Below are positions 6,725-16,182 of a stretch of DNA of 42,694 nucleotides, piece after piece. The notes under the pieces were generated by a model, which was given only the letters and a program-made list of their open reading frames with translations, ran no database searches and was not told the DNA's origin. Position numbers and translations under genes: made by a program. Source of the DNA: Planctomycetota bacterium (lineage in GTDB: Bacteria > Planctomycetota > JAJSAM01 > JAJVHW01). The stretch covers positions 1-42,694 of the forward strand of contig JAJVHW010000055.1 of NCBI GenBank assembly GCA_022072415.1, read 5' to 3'. Numbering within the stretch: the first letter of the stretch is position 1; each line of letters starts with the position of its first letter.

Positions 6725-9160
6725 ATGAACTACGAGAAGCTCGGCGTCTTCTACCTCGGGGCCCACCGGGACGCGGCGGGGGCGACGGACCGGGCGCAGC
6801 CGCTGCTCTACGACGCGAAGGACCTCACCACGCACGCGGTCTGCGTGGGCATGACCGGCAGCGGGAAGACCGGGCTCTGCTGCGTGCTCCTCGAGGAGGC
6901 GGCGATCGACGGCATCCCCGCGATCGTGATCGACCCGAAGGGCGACCTCGGCAACCTGATGCTGGCGTTTCCGGGGCTCGCGGCGGCGGACTTCCGGCCG
7001 TGGGTGGACGCGGACGAGGCGGCGCGGAAGGGGCAGTCGCCGGACGAGTTCGCCGCCGCGACCGCCGCGAAGTGGCGGGACGGGCTCGCCGCCTGGCACC
7101 AGCCGCCGGAGCGGATCGCGCGCTACCGGGACTCCGTCGAGATGGCGATCCACACGCCGGGAAGCTCCGCGGGCCTGAACATCGCGGTGCTCCGCAACTT
7201 CGCGGCGCCGCCGGCCGCGATGCTCGACGACACGGACGCCTTCCGCGAACGCATCCAGTCCACGGTGTCCTCGCTCCTCGCGCTTCTCGGGGTGGACGCC
7301 GACCCGATCCGGAGCCGCGAGCACATCCTCCTCTCGAACATCCTCCAGAGGTCCTGGAGCGAGGGGCGCGACGTGGACATCGCCGCGCTGATCGGGCAGA
7401 TCCAGCAGCCGCCGTTCACGCGGATCGGCGTCCTCGACCTCGAGAGCTTCTACTCCGCGAAGGAGCGGTTCCTCCTCGCGATGCAGTTGAACAACCTGCT
7501 CGCGTCGCCGGGGTTCCAGGCGTGGATGGAGGGCGACGCGCTCGACGTGCAGAAGCTCCTCTGGACGCCCGGCGGGAAGCCGCGCATCGCGATCGTGTCG
7601 ATCGCCCACCTCTCCGACACGGAGCGCATGTTCTTCGTGACGCTCCTCCTGAACGAGGTCGTCGCGTGGATGCGCCGCCAGGGCGGCACCACGAGCCTCC
7701 GCGCGCTCCTCTACATGGACGAGGTGTTCGGCTACCTGCCCCCCACCGCGAATCCGCCGTCGAAGCTGCCCATGCTCACGCTGCTGAAGCAGGCGCGCGC
7801 GTTCGGGCTCGGCGTCGTGCTCGCCACGCAGAACCCCGTCGATCTCGACTACAAGGCGCTCTCGAACGCGGGGACGTGGTTCCTCGGGCGGCTCCAGACC
7901 GAGCGCGACAAGCTGCGCGTCCTCGACGGACTCGAGGGCGCGTCCACCGCCGCGGGGAAGTCGTTCGACCGCGGGAGGATGGAGGCCACGCTCTCGGGAC
8001 TCGGGAACCGGGTGTTCCTGATGAACTGCGTGCACGACGACGAGCCGGTCCTCTTCGAGACGCGATGGGCGCTCAGCTACCTCCGCGGTCCGATCACGCG
8101 GGCGCAGATCCGCGAGTTGATGACCGCTGCGAAGCCTTCCGCCGCGGCGCCGACCGCGTCCGCCGCAGCAGCAGTTCCCGCGCCGACAGCGTCGATCCAC
8201 AGGGCGGACGCGCCGACGGGCGCCCGCCCCGTCCTCCCGCCGGACGTCCCGCAGGTCTTCCTCCCCGCCCGCGGCGAACCCGGGCGCCTCGTGTGGAAGC
8301 CGGCGCTCCTCGGCACCGCCCGACTCCACTTCACGAGCACGAAGCCGCCCCTCGACCACTGGCGGAAGGACGCGGCGCTCGCGATGCTCGGCGACGGGCA
8401 GATGAGCGTGTGGGACGGCGCGGAGCGCCTCGACGCGGACCGCGTGGCGGCCGACGCCGAACCCGCGGCCGACGGCGCGTTCGCATCCCTCCCCTCGCCG
8501 GCCGCGCAGCCGAAGAGCTACGCCGCGTGGACCAAGGATCTCGCCGCGTGGCTCTACCGCGAGTCCGCGCTCACGCTCCGCTCCTGTCCGCAGGCGGGGC
8601 TCGTCGCCCGGCCGGGCGAAGGCGAGGGCGAGTTCCTCGTCCGCGCGAAGCAGGCGCTCCGCGAACGGCGGGACCTCGAGGTCGCGAAGCTCCGGCAGAA
8701 GTACGCGGCCAAGGTCGCGTCGCTCGAGTCGAAGCTCCGAACGGCGCGTGAGCGCGTGGCCCGGGAGGAGGAGCAGTACAAGTCGGCGAAGACGTCGAGC
8801 ACGCTCGGGTTCGGGACGGCGATCCTCGGAGCGCTCTTCGGGAGCCGGAAGATCGCGTCGGCCGGGAACATCGGCCGCGCCGCGTCGGCGGCCCGGGGCG
8901 CGTCGCGCGCGAGCCAGCAGAAGGGCGACGTGGACCGCGCCGAGGAGAACGTGAAGGTCGTCGAGGAGCAGCAGGCTGCGCTCACGGCCGAGATCGAGGC
9001 CGCCATCGAGGGCATCCAGGCCGCCTGGGACGACGCGAACCCGCTCATCGACTCGGTCGAGATCCGCCCGAAGAAGTCGGACATCGCCGTCGAGCGCGTG
9101 GCGCTCGCGTGGACCCCGTGGCGCGTGGACGAATCAGGCGTCGCGGCCCGCTCGTGGTGA
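6725..9160 (+). CDS. HerA-like/DUF87-DUF853 ATPase with C-terminal coiled coil
   Basis: 811 residues from ATG at 6725. Walker A is GMTGSGKTG near residue 41, followed by the IVIDPKGDLGN motif characteristic of HerA/FtsK-type DNA-pumping ATPases. Walker B is LLYMDEVFG near residue 330, and a sensor-like VLATQNPVDLDY follows near 370. After an Ala/Pro-rich linker (about 480-510) comes a basic/acidic C-terminal part with two predicted coiled-coil stretches (about 640-690 and 735-770) and a Gly/Ala-rich hydrophobic segment between them (LGFGTAILGALFGS) that could touch a membrane. It likely acts as a hexameric DNA translocase or in stress or conflict functions. It stands alone on its strand, with no NurA-like nuclease beside it. 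Its 3' end overlaps the convergent DTW gene by 27 bases. Confidence 0.88.
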   Translation: MNYEKLGVFYLGAHRDAAGATDRAQPLLYDAKDLTTHAVCVGMTGSGKTGLCCVLLEEAAIDGIPAIVIDPKGDLGNLMLAFPGLAAADFRPWVDADEAARKGQSPDEFAAATAAKWRDGLAAWHQPPERIARYRDSVEMAIHTPGSSAGLNIAVLRNFAAPPAAMLDDTDAFRERIQSTVSSLLALLGVDADPIRSREHILLSNILQRSWSEGRDVDIAALIGQIQQPPFTRIGVLDLESFYSAKERFLLAMQLNNLLASPGFQAWMEGDALDVQKLLWTPGGKPRIAIVSIAHLSDTERMFFVTLLLNEVVAWMRRQGGTTSLRALLYMDEVFGYLPPTANPPSKLPMLTLLKQARAFGLGVVLATQNPVDLDYKALSNAGTWFLGRLQTERDKLRVLDGLEGASTAAGKSFDRGRMEATLSGLGNRVFLMNCVHDDEPVLFETRWALSYLRGPITRAQIRELMTAAKPSAAAPTASAAAAVPAPTASIHRADAPTGARPVLPPDVPQVFLPARGEPGRLVWKPALLGTARLHFTSTKPPLDHWRKDAALAMLGDGQMSVWDGAERLDADRVAADAEPAADGAFASLPSPAAQPKSYAAWTKDLAAWLYRESALTLRSCPQAGLVARPGEGEGEFLVRAKQALRERRDLEVAKLRQKYAAKVASLESKLRTARERVAREEEQYKSAKTSSTLGFGTAILGALFGSRKIASAGNIGRAASAARGASRASQQKGDVDRAEENVKVVEEQQAALTAEIEAAIEGIQAAWDDANPLIDSVEIRPKKSDIAVERVALAWTPWRVDESGVAARSW

Positions 9161-9895
9161 TCCGGCGGGCCGCTTCCGCGGCCTGACGTACCGCGGAAGA
9201 ACCGCGCGCTCCCGCTGCTTCTCGAGGTGCCCGTCCACCATCGCGTCGAACGGGACGAGCAGCGGACGGAACGCGTCGGCGTCCCCCTCCAGCGCGCCGA
9301 GCACGTAGACCAGAGCCTCCACCGTGGACACGTAGTCCGCGCGCGGCTCCTTGCGGATCCGGTAGTTCGACGGCCGCGGGGCGACGAACGACACGCGCGG
9401 GAGCGACGCGAGCGTCGGGCTCTGACGCACCATGCGCTTGGCCTGGGACCACGTGCCGTCGATCACCACCAGGGTCACCGGCCCCTGCGGAGGGTCGGTC
9501 CCGACGTCGCGCGCGCCGTCGCCCGGGAAGAGCAGAACGGGCGGCCGCGCGGGATCGGACACCGCGCTCCGGAGCGCCTCCGTCCCCTCCCACGCGAGCC
9601 CGAGGTGGAGTTCCGCGCCCTCGATCGCGAGAGCCGCCATGCGCGCCGTGCCGATCGCCACGTCGTGCTCGCGGGGATGCTGCAGGATGACCACGCGCGT
9701 CCGCGCCGCGATCGGCGTGATGAAGCGGCACCAGCAGGCGGACTGCGGCCGACGGCAGCGCCCGCACCGCGGCCGCGCAACATCGGGCCGCGGCGACACC
9801 TTCCGCCGCGTCGCCGGCGCCTCGCGCTCCGCCCGCGCGAGTCTCTCCATCAGCCGGTCCCGGATCGGATTGCCCGGCGCGCGCACTCGACTCAT
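9134..9895 (-). CDS. DTW-domain tRNA-uridine aminocarboxypropyltransferase
   Basis: 253 residues from ATG at 9895. A zinc-knuckle-like CGRCRRPQSACWC (residues 44-56) precedes the TDD/DTW domain: LQHPREHDVAIGTARM (about 71-86), the signature VVIDGTWSQAKRM (143-155) and a late RIRKEP (179-184). These are the hallmarks of TapT/TuaA, which add an acp group to uridine in tRNA using S-adenosylmethionine in the cytoplasm. Length is normal. Its start overlaps the stop of the upstream beta-lactamase-like gene by 4 bases (ATGA), and its end overlaps the convergent HerA-like gene. The target uridine cannot be told from this sequence. Confidence 0.88.
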   Translation of the reverse strand: MSRVRAPGNPIRDRLMERLARAEREAPATRRKVSPRPDVARPRCGRCRRPQSACWCRFITPIAARTRVVILQHPREHDVAIGTARMAALAIEGAELHLGLAWEGTEALRSAVSDPARPPVLLFPGDGARDVGTDPPQGPVTLVVIDGTWSQAKRMVRQSPTLASLPRVSFVAPRPSNYRIRKEPRADYVSTVEALVYVLGALEGDADAFRPLLVPFDAMVDGHLEKQRERAVLPRYVRPRKRPAGSPRAGRDA

Positions 9896-11043
9896 GGACG
9901 GGCCAGCGCCGACACCGCGTCGTCGCACGCCTGGTCGGCGGCGGCGCCGCCCTGGTTGGAGCAGGCGAGCAGCACGAGATCCCGCTCCGGCGCGATCCAC
10001 GCGACCGCGTGCCACATCGTGTTGCTGCCCGCGTGCATGAGCACCTCGCCGCGGTCCTTCGGGCCGGGGCCCTTCGCCCACGGGCGCTCCAGCGAGATCC
10101 ATCCCATCGCATACCGGCTGTCGTCCTTCGCCGACGCCTCGGGCGGCGTCCGGAGCCGCGCCCAGTCCACCTTGCCGAACTCCTTCGGCGCGCGGGCGCC
10201 CCGCGACGCGTGGAGCGACGCGAACTTCGCCCAGTCCTCGATCGACATGTGGACGGTCCCGGCCGGGCCGATCGTCGGCGGGTTGTCGTCGCCGGGGCCC
10301 GGAGCGACCGGCTTCCCGTCGGCGCGGTGACCGAGCGGCGCGTCGGTGCGTCCGTCGCGGCAGGGCGCGCCGAATCCGCCGCTCCGGATGCCGAGCGGCC
10401 GGAACAGGCGCTCGCGGAGCAGCGGCTCGAACTCCTGTCCCGTCGCGGCCTCGGCCATCGCCCCGGCGAGCGAGAATCCCGCGTTGCTGTACTCGAACTT
10501 CGTCCCCGGCTCGGCGCGCGGAGGACGCTTCGTGAGCAGGTCGAGGAGGAGCAGGCGGCCTTCGCGCGACGTTCCGCGGTGGGCCCAGAGGAGCTGCCAG
10601 ATCCCGCCCTCGTCGAGCGATTCGGGCGCGCCGCTCCGGTTGGTCAGGAAGTGCTCGAGCCGCGCCTTCTTCCACCCGTCGTGCATCTTCGGCGCGCGGT
10701 CGGGGAAGCGGTCGCCCAGGGTCTCGTCGAAGCGGAGCTTCCCGTCGGCCGCGAGGATGGCGCAGAGCGTCGCCGTCATCGCCTTGGTGCAGGAGCCGAG
10801 GTGCATCCGGTCGTCCATGCGGAGCGGCTCGGTCTCGCCGCGGACCCGCACGCCGGCGACGCCGCGGGCGGTCACCTTCCCGCCGTCCACGCGCACCGCG
10901 ACGAGTCCGGGCACGTTCCGGGCCGCGGCGATCTCCGCGAGCCTCGCCCCGACGTCCCGCGGCGCAGGCTCCTCCGCGCGGACCGATGCCCCCGTCATCG
11001 CCGAAAGCGCCAGTACGACGGACAGGGCGCGGGCGGGTCTCAT
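9892..11043 (-). CDS. Secreted serine hydrolase, beta-lactamase/class C family
   Basis: 383 residues from ATG at 11043; the longer upstream reading is arginine-rich and rejected. A signal peptide with a VRAEE cleavage region ends near residue 24. Catalytic motifs of the serine beta-lactamase-like (EstB/PBP4*-type) family are present: SCTK (84-87), YSN (175-177) and HAG (337-339, standing for the HxG/KTG motif). The enzyme should act in the periplasm as an esterase, peptidase or amidase; true beta-lactamase activity is only one option. It forms a two-gene unit with the DTW gene (4-base overlap) despite unrelated functions. Confidence 0.9.
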   Translation of the reverse strand: MRPARALSVVLALSAMTGASVRAEEPAPRDVGARLAEIAAARNVPGLVAVRVDGGKVTARGVAGVRVRGETEPLRMDDRMHLGSCTKAMTATLCAILAADGKLRFDETLGDRFPDRAPKMHDGWKKARLEHFLTNRSGAPESLDEGGIWQLLWAHRGTSREGRLLLLDLLTKRPPRAEPGTKFEYSNAGFSLAGAMAEAATGQEFEPLLRERLFRPLGIRSGGFGAPCRDGRTDAPLGHRADGKPVAPGPGDDNPPTIGPAGTVHMSIEDWAKFASLHASRGARAPKEFGKVDWARLRTPPEASAKDDSRYAMGWISLERPWAKGPGPKDRGEVLMHAGSNTMWHAVAWIAPERDLVLLACSNQGGAAADQACDDAVSALARP

Positions 11044-11147
11044 CCCCGAATCGGAACCTCCCGCATCCACCTGCCGCAAGTTCCGGTGTAGGATTTCGGC
11101 GTCGGCCGCCCGGGACGCGGGCAGGCCGGAACCTCCGGGGTGGTCCC

Positions 11148-12188
11148 ATGGTCGGTGGCCGGGTCGTCGCGTGCGCGGCGCTGGCGATCGTGTGCGTCGG
11201 CGCGGCGTGGGTCGCGTGGAGCGTGATCTCCGACGCGCCGGCCGGGCGTCCCCCGTCGGTCGCGGAACGGCCCGTGTCCGGCGATGAGCCCGTGGTGCGC
11301 GCCCCGTCCGGCGCCGATCGCGCGCGCCGGGCGTCACGCGCCGGCCCGGGCGGCGCCGGCGCCCCGACGGAACCGGCCACGCGACCGGAGGGCCCTCCTC
11401 CGGACGGAAACGAGGACGCCGGGCCGGGCCATGAGGCGCTCCACTCCACGATCCGCGCTCCGACGACGATCGACCTCATCCGCGAGGCCGCGGCGCGCGA
11501 GCCCGGCTGGACGATCACGGAGGACGCGGAGGGGAACTTCCTCGGCGAGTGGCGCGACGACGCCAGCACCCTGATGGAGCGGCACGAACTGCGCAGCGGG
11601 TGGCTGCACGGCCTGCGGATCACGCGCGACGAACGCGGCGGCGGCCGGACCGAGGTGACGTACGAGTACGGCGCGCGGCACGGCCCCTGCGCGAAACGGC
11701 GCGCCGACGGCACGTACCGAGAGCGCGGGAACTACGCATCCGATGCGCAGGACGGCGTCTGGGAGTCGTGGTTCGCCGACGGCGCGAGGCACGGCGAACG
11801 CACCTATGTGGACGGGAAGCTGGAAGGCGTCGTCCGCTCGTGGCGCGCGGACGGCTCGCTGATCCAGGAGTCGCACTACTCGGCAGGCGCCGACCATGGC
11901 ATCTGCCGCGGGTTCCACGCGAACGGAAAGCCGTGGTTCGAGATGCCGTACGATCGCGGCGCGCGGCAGGGCGAAGCGAAGTGGTGGCGCGCCGACGGGA
12001 CGCTCGAGGCGACGGCCACCTACCGCGACGGACGCCTCCACGGCCCGTTCCACACCTACGACGCCCGCGGACGGATCCGCGGCACCGAGCACTGGTCCGG
12101 CGGCGTCCTCGTGACGACGGAGGGCGACGTGACGTTCGCGAACGACGCGCCGGAGGACGACCCGGCTCTTGGAGAACTCCCCCGATGA
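11148..12188 (+). CDS. Exported MORN/YwqK-type repeat protein
   Basis: 346 residues from ATG at 11148. An N-terminal hydrophobic helix (VVACAALAIVCVGAAWVAW, residues 5-23) is followed by a low-complexity Pro/Ala/Gly linker to about residue 90. From about residue 130 it carries five to six repeats of the type GxWxxWFADGxRHGERTYVDGKLEG, the MORN/YwqK pattern of short beta-hairpins. The protein should be anchored in the inner membrane with its repeats outside the cytoplasm, probably in protein binding. Its stop overlaps the MoxR start (ATGA), so it is the first gene of a coupled trio and may be an accessory of that complex. Confidence 0.78.
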   Translation: MVGGRVVACAALAIVCVGAAWVAWSVISDAPAGRPPSVAERPVSGDEPVVRAPSGADRARRASRAGPGGAGAPTEPATRPEGPPPDGNEDAGPGHEALHSTIRAPTTIDLIREAAAREPGWTITEDAEGNFLGEWRDDASTLMERHELRSGWLHGLRITRDERGGGRTEVTYEYGARHGPCAKRRADGTYRERGNYASDAQDGVWESWFADGARHGERTYVDGKLEGVVRSWRADGSLIQESHYSAGADHGICRGFHANGKPWFEMPYDRGARQGEAKWWRADGTLEATATYRDGRLHGPFHTYDARGRIRGTEHWSGGVLVTTEGDVTFANDAPEDDPALGELPR

Positions 12189-13129
12189 CCGACCCCGCCA
12201 CCCTCCGCCGCACCCTCGACGCCGTGATCGCGAACGTCGAACGCGCGGTCTTCGGAAAGCGCGAGCAGGTGAAGCTCGCGATCGTCGGGCTCGTGGCCGA
12301 AGGCCACGTCCTCCTCGAGGACGTGCCGGGCACGGGCAAGACGACCCTCGCCCGCGCGCTCGCGCGGTCGCTCGCGCTCGAGTTCCGCCGCGTCCAGTTC
12401 ACGTCGGACCTGCTCCCCGCCGACCTGCTCGGCATCTCGGTCCTCGACCCCGCGACCCACGCGTTCGCGTTCCATCCGGGCCCCGTCTTCACGAACGTGC
12501 TCCTCGCCGACGAGCTGAACCGCTCGACGCCGCGCACGCAGTCCGCGCTCCTCGAGTGCATGGCCGAACGCCGCGTGAGCGTCGAGGGCCGGCCGCACGA
12601 GCTCCCGCATCCGTTCTTCGTCATCGCCACCCAGAACCCGCTCGAGTTCGAGGGCACGTACCCGCTCCCCGAATCGCAGCTCGACCGGTTCATGCTGCGG
12701 ATCGAGATGGGCTACCCCGCGCCCGACGACGAGCGCCGCCTCCTCCGCGCGCGGCCGTCGTCCACGGACGTGGACGCCCTCCCCGCCGTCGCGACCGCCG
12801 CTGACCTCGCGTCGCTCGTCGCGGCGGCGCGTGCGGTCCGCGTCGATCCGTCCATCGAGGACTACGTGCTCGCGCTCCTCGACGGCTCGCGGCGGAGCCG
12901 GCGCTTCCACCTCGGGCTCTCCCCGCGCGCCGGTGTCGCGCTCACCCGCGCGGCGCAGGCGAGCGCGATCGTCGAGGGCCGCGACTTCGTGCTGCCGGAC
13001 GACGTGAAGCGGCTCTCCGTCCCCGTGCTCGCGCACCGCGTCGTCGGCGCGGCGACGGCCGCGGGCGACGGCGCCGACGGCGTGGAACTGGTCGAGGAGC
13101 TCGTGTCCCGGACGGCCGTGCCCGCATGA
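12185..13129 (+). CDS. MoxR family AAA+ ATPase
   Basis: 314 residues from ATG at 12185. Walker A DVPGTGKTT (46-54), Walker B LLADELNRSTPRTQSALLE (from about 108), the sensor ATQNPLEFEGTYPLPESQLDRF block and the C-terminal lid with SPRAG are all in place. Length matches the family. MoxR ATPases are chaperone-like and are usually followed by a DUF58 protein, as here; they help mature or activate metal- or VWA-dependent envelope complexes. ATGA overlaps at both ends (with the MORN gene and the DUF58 fusion) show tight translational coupling. The client is unknown; no VWA-domain gene is present in the window. Confidence 0.95.
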   Translation: MTDPATLRRTLDAVIANVERAVFGKREQVKLAIVGLVAEGHVLLEDVPGTGKTTLARALARSLALEFRRVQFTSDLLPADLLGISVLDPATHAFAFHPGPVFTNVLLADELNRSTPRTQSALLECMAERRVSVEGRPHELPHPFFVIATQNPLEFEGTYPLPESQLDRFMLRIEMGYPAPDDERRLLRARPSSTDVDALPAVATAADLASLVAAARAVRVDPSIEDYVLALLDGSRRSRRFHLGLSPRAGVALTRAAQASAIVEGRDFVLPDDVKRLSVPVLAHRVVGAATAAGDGADGVELVEELVSRTAVPA

Positions 13130-16100
13130 ATGCCGGCCCGCCGCGTCCGCGGCTCCGGATCCGCCTCACGGGACCCTCGCGCGCGCTGCTCTCGTTCGCG
13201 CTGCCCGGGATCCTGTGGACGTGGCTCGGCGCGGGTCCGTTCGGCGGCGCGGCGGCGGCGCTCGCGGTGGCGCTCGTCGCGTCTGCGGCTGCGTGGGCGT
13301 GGCTCCACGCGCGGGGACTCCGCGTGCGCGGCCCGTCGGGCGCCGAGGTCACCGCGCGGGCGGCCTGGGTGACCGACGTCGAGGTGACGCAGACGTCGCG
13401 GTTCTTCGGCGCGCGCGATCTGGCGCTGCGGATGACCGGACCCGACCGCGTGTCCGCGCCGCGCGGCGCGACAGTGGCCCGCATCGGCCCCCGCGAGACG
13501 GCCGCCGTCGAGGTGCGCTGTCCGCCGCTCCGGCGCGGCGTCCATCCGCTGGGCGTCCTCGAACTCACCACCAGCGCCCCCGTCGGCCTCGTCGAGGCGC
13601 GGATCGAGGCGACGTGCGACGGCCAGGTCGTCGCGCTCCCCCGCACGGGGCGGCTCCGACTCCGTCGATCCACTCGCGAGCTTCGCCGGAAGCTCACGGT
13701 CGGCGCGGGGCGGCGAGGCGCGCCGGAGGGCGACGTGGACTCGCTCCGCGAGTGGCGGCCGGGCGAGTCGCTCCGCGCGGCGCACTGGCGGCACTCGGCA
13801 CGCCGCGGCCGCGTGCTCCTCCGCGAGTTCCGCTCCGATGCGCTGCGTCCGATCCACGTCGTCCTGCGCACCGACATCGGGGGCCGCGCGAACGGCGCGT
13901 CGCCCGCGTTCGAGGAAGCCGTCACCCTGGCAGCGACGCTCGTCGACCGTCATCTGCGCGACGGACGCCAGGTGCGCCTCACGATCGGCGGGCACGGGAC
14001 GAGCCTCCGCTGCCGGCCGGGCCCTCGCGCCACGGCCCCGGCGCTGCACGCGCTCGCGAAGTGCGACCTGCGTCCCGGCTCGGCCGCGCCCGCGATCCCG
14101 CCGTCGCGCGACGAGACGCTGGCCGTCGTCCGCGTGGAACCCGGCGGCGAACTGCCCCGCGGACGCGGACAGGCCCCGGCCCGGTGCGTTCTCGAGATCG
14201 ACGGCGTCGCCGTGCCCTCCGGACTCGACCGTGCCGACGCGGCCGCGCCCTCCCGCGCGCCGGGCGGCGCCGGAGACGAGGCGGCGCGCTCGTTCCGTCG
14301 GCCGCTCGCATGCGTCGCGGCGGTCAGCGTCGCGCTCGGGCTCTGGCTCCTCTGGTCCGCGATCCGCGGCGCGGGAGCCGACGACCTCTTCGCGGGCGGC
14401 GTCGTCGTCGCGGCGGCTGGAGCGGTCCTCTGGGGCGCGCGGAAGCGGCCGGGCCGCGCGGACCTCGCGCGCGTCCTCTGGGTCGCTCCGTTCGCCGCGA
14501 TCGGAACATTCACGTCGGGTGCCCAGTCGGCGGGCGCCGCGGCGCTTCCCGTGGCGGTGCTCCTCCTCCTTGCCGGACTCGGACTCGACTCCGCGTGGGC
14601 CGCGGCGACGCCGGCCGCGCTTCCCGCCGCGCGGCGGCGGCGCGGACTCCCCGAGTCCCGGCCTCCCGCGGCGACGCCGCTCCGGAGCGCTTTCGCGGGA
14701 GCCGCGCTCTTTCCGGCGGCGATCCTCCTCTGCCTGCTCCTGGCGTCGCTGTTCGAGGCTCCGGTGGGAACGGCCTTCGGACCGAAGCGGCAGAGCGGCG
14801 GCGAGGGCGCCGACCGGTCGGGCCCGGCGGCGTTCGTCATCGGCGCGCGGCCGACCGATCCGAGGTCGCTCGACTCCGAGGACGAGACCATCCTGCTCAT
14901 CGACGTCGCGGTGAGCCGGGGCGGAGCGCGCACGCGGAGCCCCGCGCCGCTCTACATGCGCGGCGCGGTCCACTCGGACCTCGACCGCGACGGGAACTGG
15001 ACGACGTCGGCGGGCGGCCTCCGTCCGCTCGGCGCCACCTTCACGATCGACGGCAATCCGAACATCTGGAGGAGCGTCGGCGACGTTCCCACCGCGCTCG
15101 GCGCGTACCTCCTCGACGTCGAGCAGGTGCGGATCGAGCACGACGCCACCGGCCTCGGCGTGCTCCATGCGCCTGCCTCGACGACGGCCGTGTCCGCCCC
15201 GGCGCCGCACGTCACCGAGGACGGCATGCTCCTCACCGACAGCCGCCGCCTCGCGACGTTCGGCTACGCACTGGTCGTCCTGCCGCCCGCCGCGGCGCCG
15301 TCGGCCACCGACCGCACCCGCGCGCGTCGGCCGTTCCTGCCCCTCGACGTCGCAGACCGCCACCCGGCGTTCGCCGCGCTCCGCGACGAGGCGCGCGACG
15401 CGACGCGCCGGAGCACGACCGACCTCGCGCGCGTGAAGTCCGTGCTCGAACGGGTGCGGAGCACCCGCATCTACGAGCGCACGGGAGAGAGCCTTCCGGG
15501 TCCGGCGGGCCTCGCCGCGTTCGTCCGCGACGGCCGCGGGACGTGCGTCCAGTTCGCCGAGGCGGGTGCGCTCATGCTCCGGTCGATCGGAGTTCCGGCG
15601 CGCGTCGTCCACGGGTTCCTGCTCAGCCGGATCGACCCCGTGACGAAGACGTACCGCGGGTTCGCGCGGAACTACCACGCGTGGATCGAAGTCGAGTTCG
15701 ACGGCGTCGGCTGGGTGCCGTTCGACGGCACGCCCGCGGCGGAGGACGCCGAGGAGGACGCGCGGAACGCCGCGTCGGCGGCGGACGAGGACCCCGCGGA
15801 GCGGACGCGCTTCCTGGATGTCGCCGCATGGCTCGCCGCGCGTCCGTGGCTCTTCGCGATCTCCGCGCTGGTGCTGCCCGTCGCGTTCCTGCTGGCGCGC
15901 GCACTGCTTCGCCGTCGCGCGTTCCGGTCGGACGCCGTATCCGCGGGCGGCGCCGCGCCCGACGCGGACTGGAGCCGCATCGTGGAACGGCTGGCCGCGC
16001 TCGGACTCCGTCGCGCGCCGTCGGAGACCATGTGCGAGTTCGCGGACCGCGCCGCGGCGCGGATCGCGTCCGGGACGGAACTCCTGCGTCTCGCCGCGCG

Positions 16101-16182
16101 CCAGCAGGAAGCGCGCTTCGGAGACCGCGCGCTCGCGGAGTCCGACCGCGCGTCGATCCGCGCGCTGGCCGCTTCGATCTGA
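13126..16182 (+). CDS. DUF58-transglutaminase-DUF4129 fusion membrane protein
   Basis: 1018 residues from ATG at 13126. Domain order: two N-terminal membrane helices (about 20-62); a DUF58 domain with its signature DSLREWRPGESLRAAHW near 204-220; a cluster of membrane helices (about 388-552) like the TgpA N-terminal region; a periplasmic transglutaminase-like domain with catalytic Cys in GTCVQFAEA (about 806), His in NYHAWIEV (about 850) and Asp in PFDGTP (about 865); another helix (about 903-928); and a DUF4129-like cytoplasmic tail. In most genomes the DUF58 protein and the TgpA-type transglutaminase are separate adjacent genes after moxR; here they form one chain. The catalytic triad looks complete. 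It probably remodels or crosslinks envelope proteins with MoxR as partner. Confidence 0.88.
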   Translation: MNAGPPRPRLRIRLTGPSRALLSFALPGILWTWLGAGPFGGAAAALAVALVASAAAWAWLHARGLRVRGPSGAEVTARAAWVTDVEVTQTSRFFGARDLALRMTGPDRVSAPRGATVARIGPRETAAVEVRCPPLRRGVHPLGVLELTTSAPVGLVEARIEATCDGQVVALPRTGRLRLRRSTRELRRKLTVGAGRRGAPEGDVDSLREWRPGESLRAAHWRHSARRGRVLLREFRSDALRPIHVVLRTDIGGRANGASPAFEEAVTLAATLVDRHLRDGRQVRLTIGGHGTSLRCRPGPRATAPALHALAKCDLRPGSAAPAIPPSRDETLAVVRVEPGGELPRGRGQAPARCVLEIDGVAVPSGLDRADAAAPSRAPGGAGDEAARSFRRPLACVAAVSVALGLWLLWSAIRGAGADDLFAGGVVVAAAGAVLWGARKRPGRADLARVLWVAPFAAIGTFTSGAQSAGAAALPVAVLLLLAGLGLDSAWAAATPAALPAARRRRGLPESRPPAATPLRSAFAGAALFPAAILLCLLLASLFEAPVGTAFGPKRQSGGEGADRSGPAAFVIGARPTDPRSLDSEDETILLIDVAVSRGGARTRSPAPLYMRGAVHSDLDRDGNWTTSAGGLRPLGATFTIDGNPNIWRSVGDVPTALGAYLLDVEQVRIEHDATGLGVLHAPASTTAVSAPAPHVTEDGMLLTDSRRLATFGYALVVLPPAAAPSATDRTRARRPFLPLDVADRHPAFAALRDEARDATRRSTTDLARVKSVLERVRSTRIYERTGESLPGPAGLAAFVRDGRGTCVQFAEAGALMLRSIGVPARVVHGFLLSRIDPVTKTYRGFARNYHAWIEVEFDGVGWVPFDGTPAAEDAEEDARNAASAADEDPAERTRFLDVAAWLAARPWLFAISALVLPVAFLLARALLRRRAFRSDAVSAGGAAPDADWSRIVERLAALGLRRAPSETMCEFADRAAARIASGTELLRLAARQQEARFGDRALAESDRASIRALAASI

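Noticed and set aside
5387-8359. A 990-residue open frame on the minus strand spanning the MBOAT and HerA-like genes
   Set aside because: It crosses two real genes and a stem-loop, and its composition (Arg, Glu, Gly, Ala) is that of a shadow frame.
12862-15678. A 938-residue open frame on the minus strand
   Set aside because: It lies antisense to the MoxR and DUF58-transglutaminase genes, which have clear motifs, and its product is arginine/glutamate-rich without domains, as expected opposite GC-rich coding DNA.
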